Shown one piece after another: positions 15,574-16,467 of a stretch of DNA of 16,467 bases. Position 1 is the first letter of the stretch, and every line of letters starts with the position of its first letter. Source of the DNA: an uncultured Nitrospinaceae bacterium (GTDB taxonomy: Bacteria > Nitrospinota > Nitrospinia > Nitrospinales > VA-1); contig CAJWLY010000016.1 of assembly GCA_913043155.1 (NCBI GenBank), forward strand, positions 1 to 16,467. The letters run 5' to 3'. The translations under genes were made by a program, and so were the position numbers. The notes beneath the pieces are model-generated. The model was given only the letters and a program-made list of their open reading frames with translations. It did not search any database and was not told the DNA's origin.

Positions 15574-16239
15574 ATGAAAAAGAAAATCGGAGTGGTTCTT
15601 TCGGGTTGCGGAGTTTATGACGGAGCCGAGATTCATGAATCGGTCATCACTCTGCTTGCCATCGACCGGGCGGGAGCCGAGGCGGTATGCATGGCACCCA
15701 ACCTTGATCAGATGCACGTGGTCAACCACCTCACCGGCGAAGAGGTCCAGGGGGAAAAAAGAAACGTGCTGATCGAGGCGGCACGTATCGCGCGTGGCGA
15801 CATTAAGGACATCAGTGCGGTTACGGCGGACGACGTCGACGCGTTGATATTTCCTGGCGGATTCGGTGCGGCCAAGAATTTGTGCAACATGGCGGTGAAG
15901 GGAGAGGACGCCGAAGTGCATCCGGAAGTGATGCGCTTGGTCAAGGAGTTCAAGGCTAAACAAAAACCGCAGGCGGCAGTGTGCATCGCCCCGGCCATGT
16001 TCGCCAAAATTTATGAAGGAGAAGCGGAGCGTCCGACCCTTACCATCGGCAACGATAAGGATTGGAGCCAGAAAATCGAAAACCTGGGTAGCAAACACCA
16101 GGAATGCGCAGTGCAGGATATAGTGACGGACAAGGCGAACAAGATTGTGACCACCCCCGCCTACATGTTGGGGCAGAGTATTTCAGAAGTTGCTGAAGGC
16201 ATCGAAAAGACGGTCAAGGAACTCGTTGCCATGGCTTAG
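15574..16239 (+). CDS. elbB: ElbB, DJ-1/PfpI-like glyoxalase-type protein
   Basis: The 221-residue product matches E. coli ElbB (217 residues, also annotated as an isoprenoid-biosynthesis-associated protein) along its length as I remember it. The shared parts are IGVVLSGCGVYDGAEIHES at the start, NHLTGE, RNVLIEAARI, FPGGFGAAKNL, and KIVTTPAYMLGQ near the end. The fold is the class I glutamine-amidotransferase/DJ-1 type. The nucleophile-elbow cysteine is Cys137 in AVCIAPAM, and Glu22 is the likely acidic partner. E. coli ElbB has weak glyoxalase activity, and its link to isoprenoid synthesis is only indirect. A run of seven G's (15560-15566) six bases before the ATG serves as ribosome site. 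No clear terminator is visible downstream (16240-16399). Confidence 0.95.
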   Translation: MKKKIGVVLSGCGVYDGAEIHESVITLLAIDRAGAEAVCMAPNLDQMHVVNHLTGEEVQGEKRNVLIEAARIARGDIKDISAVTADDVDALIFPGGFGAAKNLCNMAVKGEDAEVHPEVMRLVKEFKAKQKPQAAVCIAPAMFAKIYEGEAERPTLTIGNDKDWSQKIENLGSKHQECAVQDIVTDKANKIVTTPAYMLGQSISEVAEGIEKTVKELVAMA

Positions 16240-16399
16240 CAGAAAAGTAATGAAACTCTTCTTTGGATGCTGACGCTGGTCATCTTTGGGTCGCGCTGTC
16301 CCCCGTTTTTAGTTTGCTATCAGCGGGAAAGAGACGTTAGCGGGTTTACATTGTTTTTTATGACCTGAAGTTTTACTGAATGTTTATTAGATTTTGGCG

Positions 16400-16467
16400 A
16401 TGCCTGTTTTAGAAAAAAAATTAGGAAATGGGTGGAAGGCCCAGCTGAACTTAGGGTTTTCCAAATC
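16400..16467 (+). CDS. Partial gene, possible urease accessory protein UreD (N-terminus only)
   Basis: An ATG at 16400 opens a frame that runs off the right edge after 22 codons. The peptide begins MPVLEKKLGNGWKAQLNLGF. The spacing and residues (Gly-Trp-x-Ala-x-Leu-x-Leu-x-Phe) resemble the start of UreD/UreH, for example the Klebsiella protein as I recall it. UreD helps load nickel into urease. The ribosome site is weak (TTTTGGCG), and only 68 bases are visible, so this is a hint and not an identification. Confidence 0.35.
   Translation, partial: MPVLEKKLGNGWKAQLNLGFSK

Noticed and set aside
15319..16098. 259-codon minus-strand frame antisense to elbB and the nadE end
   Set aside because: elbB on the opposite strand is an unmistakable family match, and the antisense peptide has no domain pattern.
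16240..16399. Terminator after elbB around CCCCCG and AGCGGG
   Set aside because: The possible CCCG/CGGG pairing is four bases with a long loop, and no T run follows.

Overview
The window looks like a chromosomal core-gene segment of a Gram-negative bacterium. It encodes an outer-membrane two-partner-secretion transporter, a lipobox lipoprotein, and a -24/-12 (sigma-54) promoter. Base composition is near 50% GC and non-ATG starts are common. The tRNA-Leu/tig/clpP/clpX/lon block fits many proteobacteria-like lineages. A deltaproteobacterium-like or Nitrospinota-like host is my best guess from overall protein character, but I cannot prove it from the sequence. No insertion sequence, prophage, CRISPR array or rRNA was found.

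Layout. (1) 1-410 has no convincing protein gene but holds three consecutive hairpins, the last a strong intrinsic terminator (252-295). (2) 416-1252 (+) is an unrecognised lipoprotein. (3) 1301-7192 (-) is a protein-quality-control transcription unit read leftward: tRNA-Leu(UAG), trigger factor, ClpP, ClpX, Lon, with an excellent -35/-10 promoter in front of the tRNA. (4) 7331-10409 (-) holds an oversized phosphohexomutase followed by a left-handed beta-helix acyltransferase-like protein, plausibly a sugar-phosphate/amino-sugar pair. (5) 10410-10989 is a roughly 580-bp regulatory region with an inverted repeat, an AT-rich dyad and a near-consensus sigma-54 promoter reading right into (6) an orphan TpsB/FhaC-like transporter (10990-12729, +). 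(7) 12712-12876 (-) is a possible small membrane protein and 12992-13426 (-) an unrecognised 144-residue protein. (8) 13638-15341 (+) is glutamine-dependent NAD+ synthetase. (9) 15342-15573 is a leader-like region with a 10-bp closing stem around two hairpins, then elbB (15574-16239, +). (10) At the right edge an open frame (16400-16467, +) begins like the urease accessory protein UreD.

How the genes work together. Trigger factor folds nascent chains, and ClpXP and Lon degrade failed or regulated proteins. Co-transcription from a tRNA promoter would couple this set to growth rate. The mutase and the beta-helix protein probably feed surface or cell-wall sugar synthesis. The TpsB transporter exports a partner not encoded in the window and appears to be under activator-dependent sigma-54 control. 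NadE and ElbB are housekeeping metabolic enzymes. The least ordinary items are the sigma-54/TpsB regulatory region, the two structured non-coding stretches (169-295 and 15434-15522), and the extended phosphohexomutase with an extra C-terminal domain.
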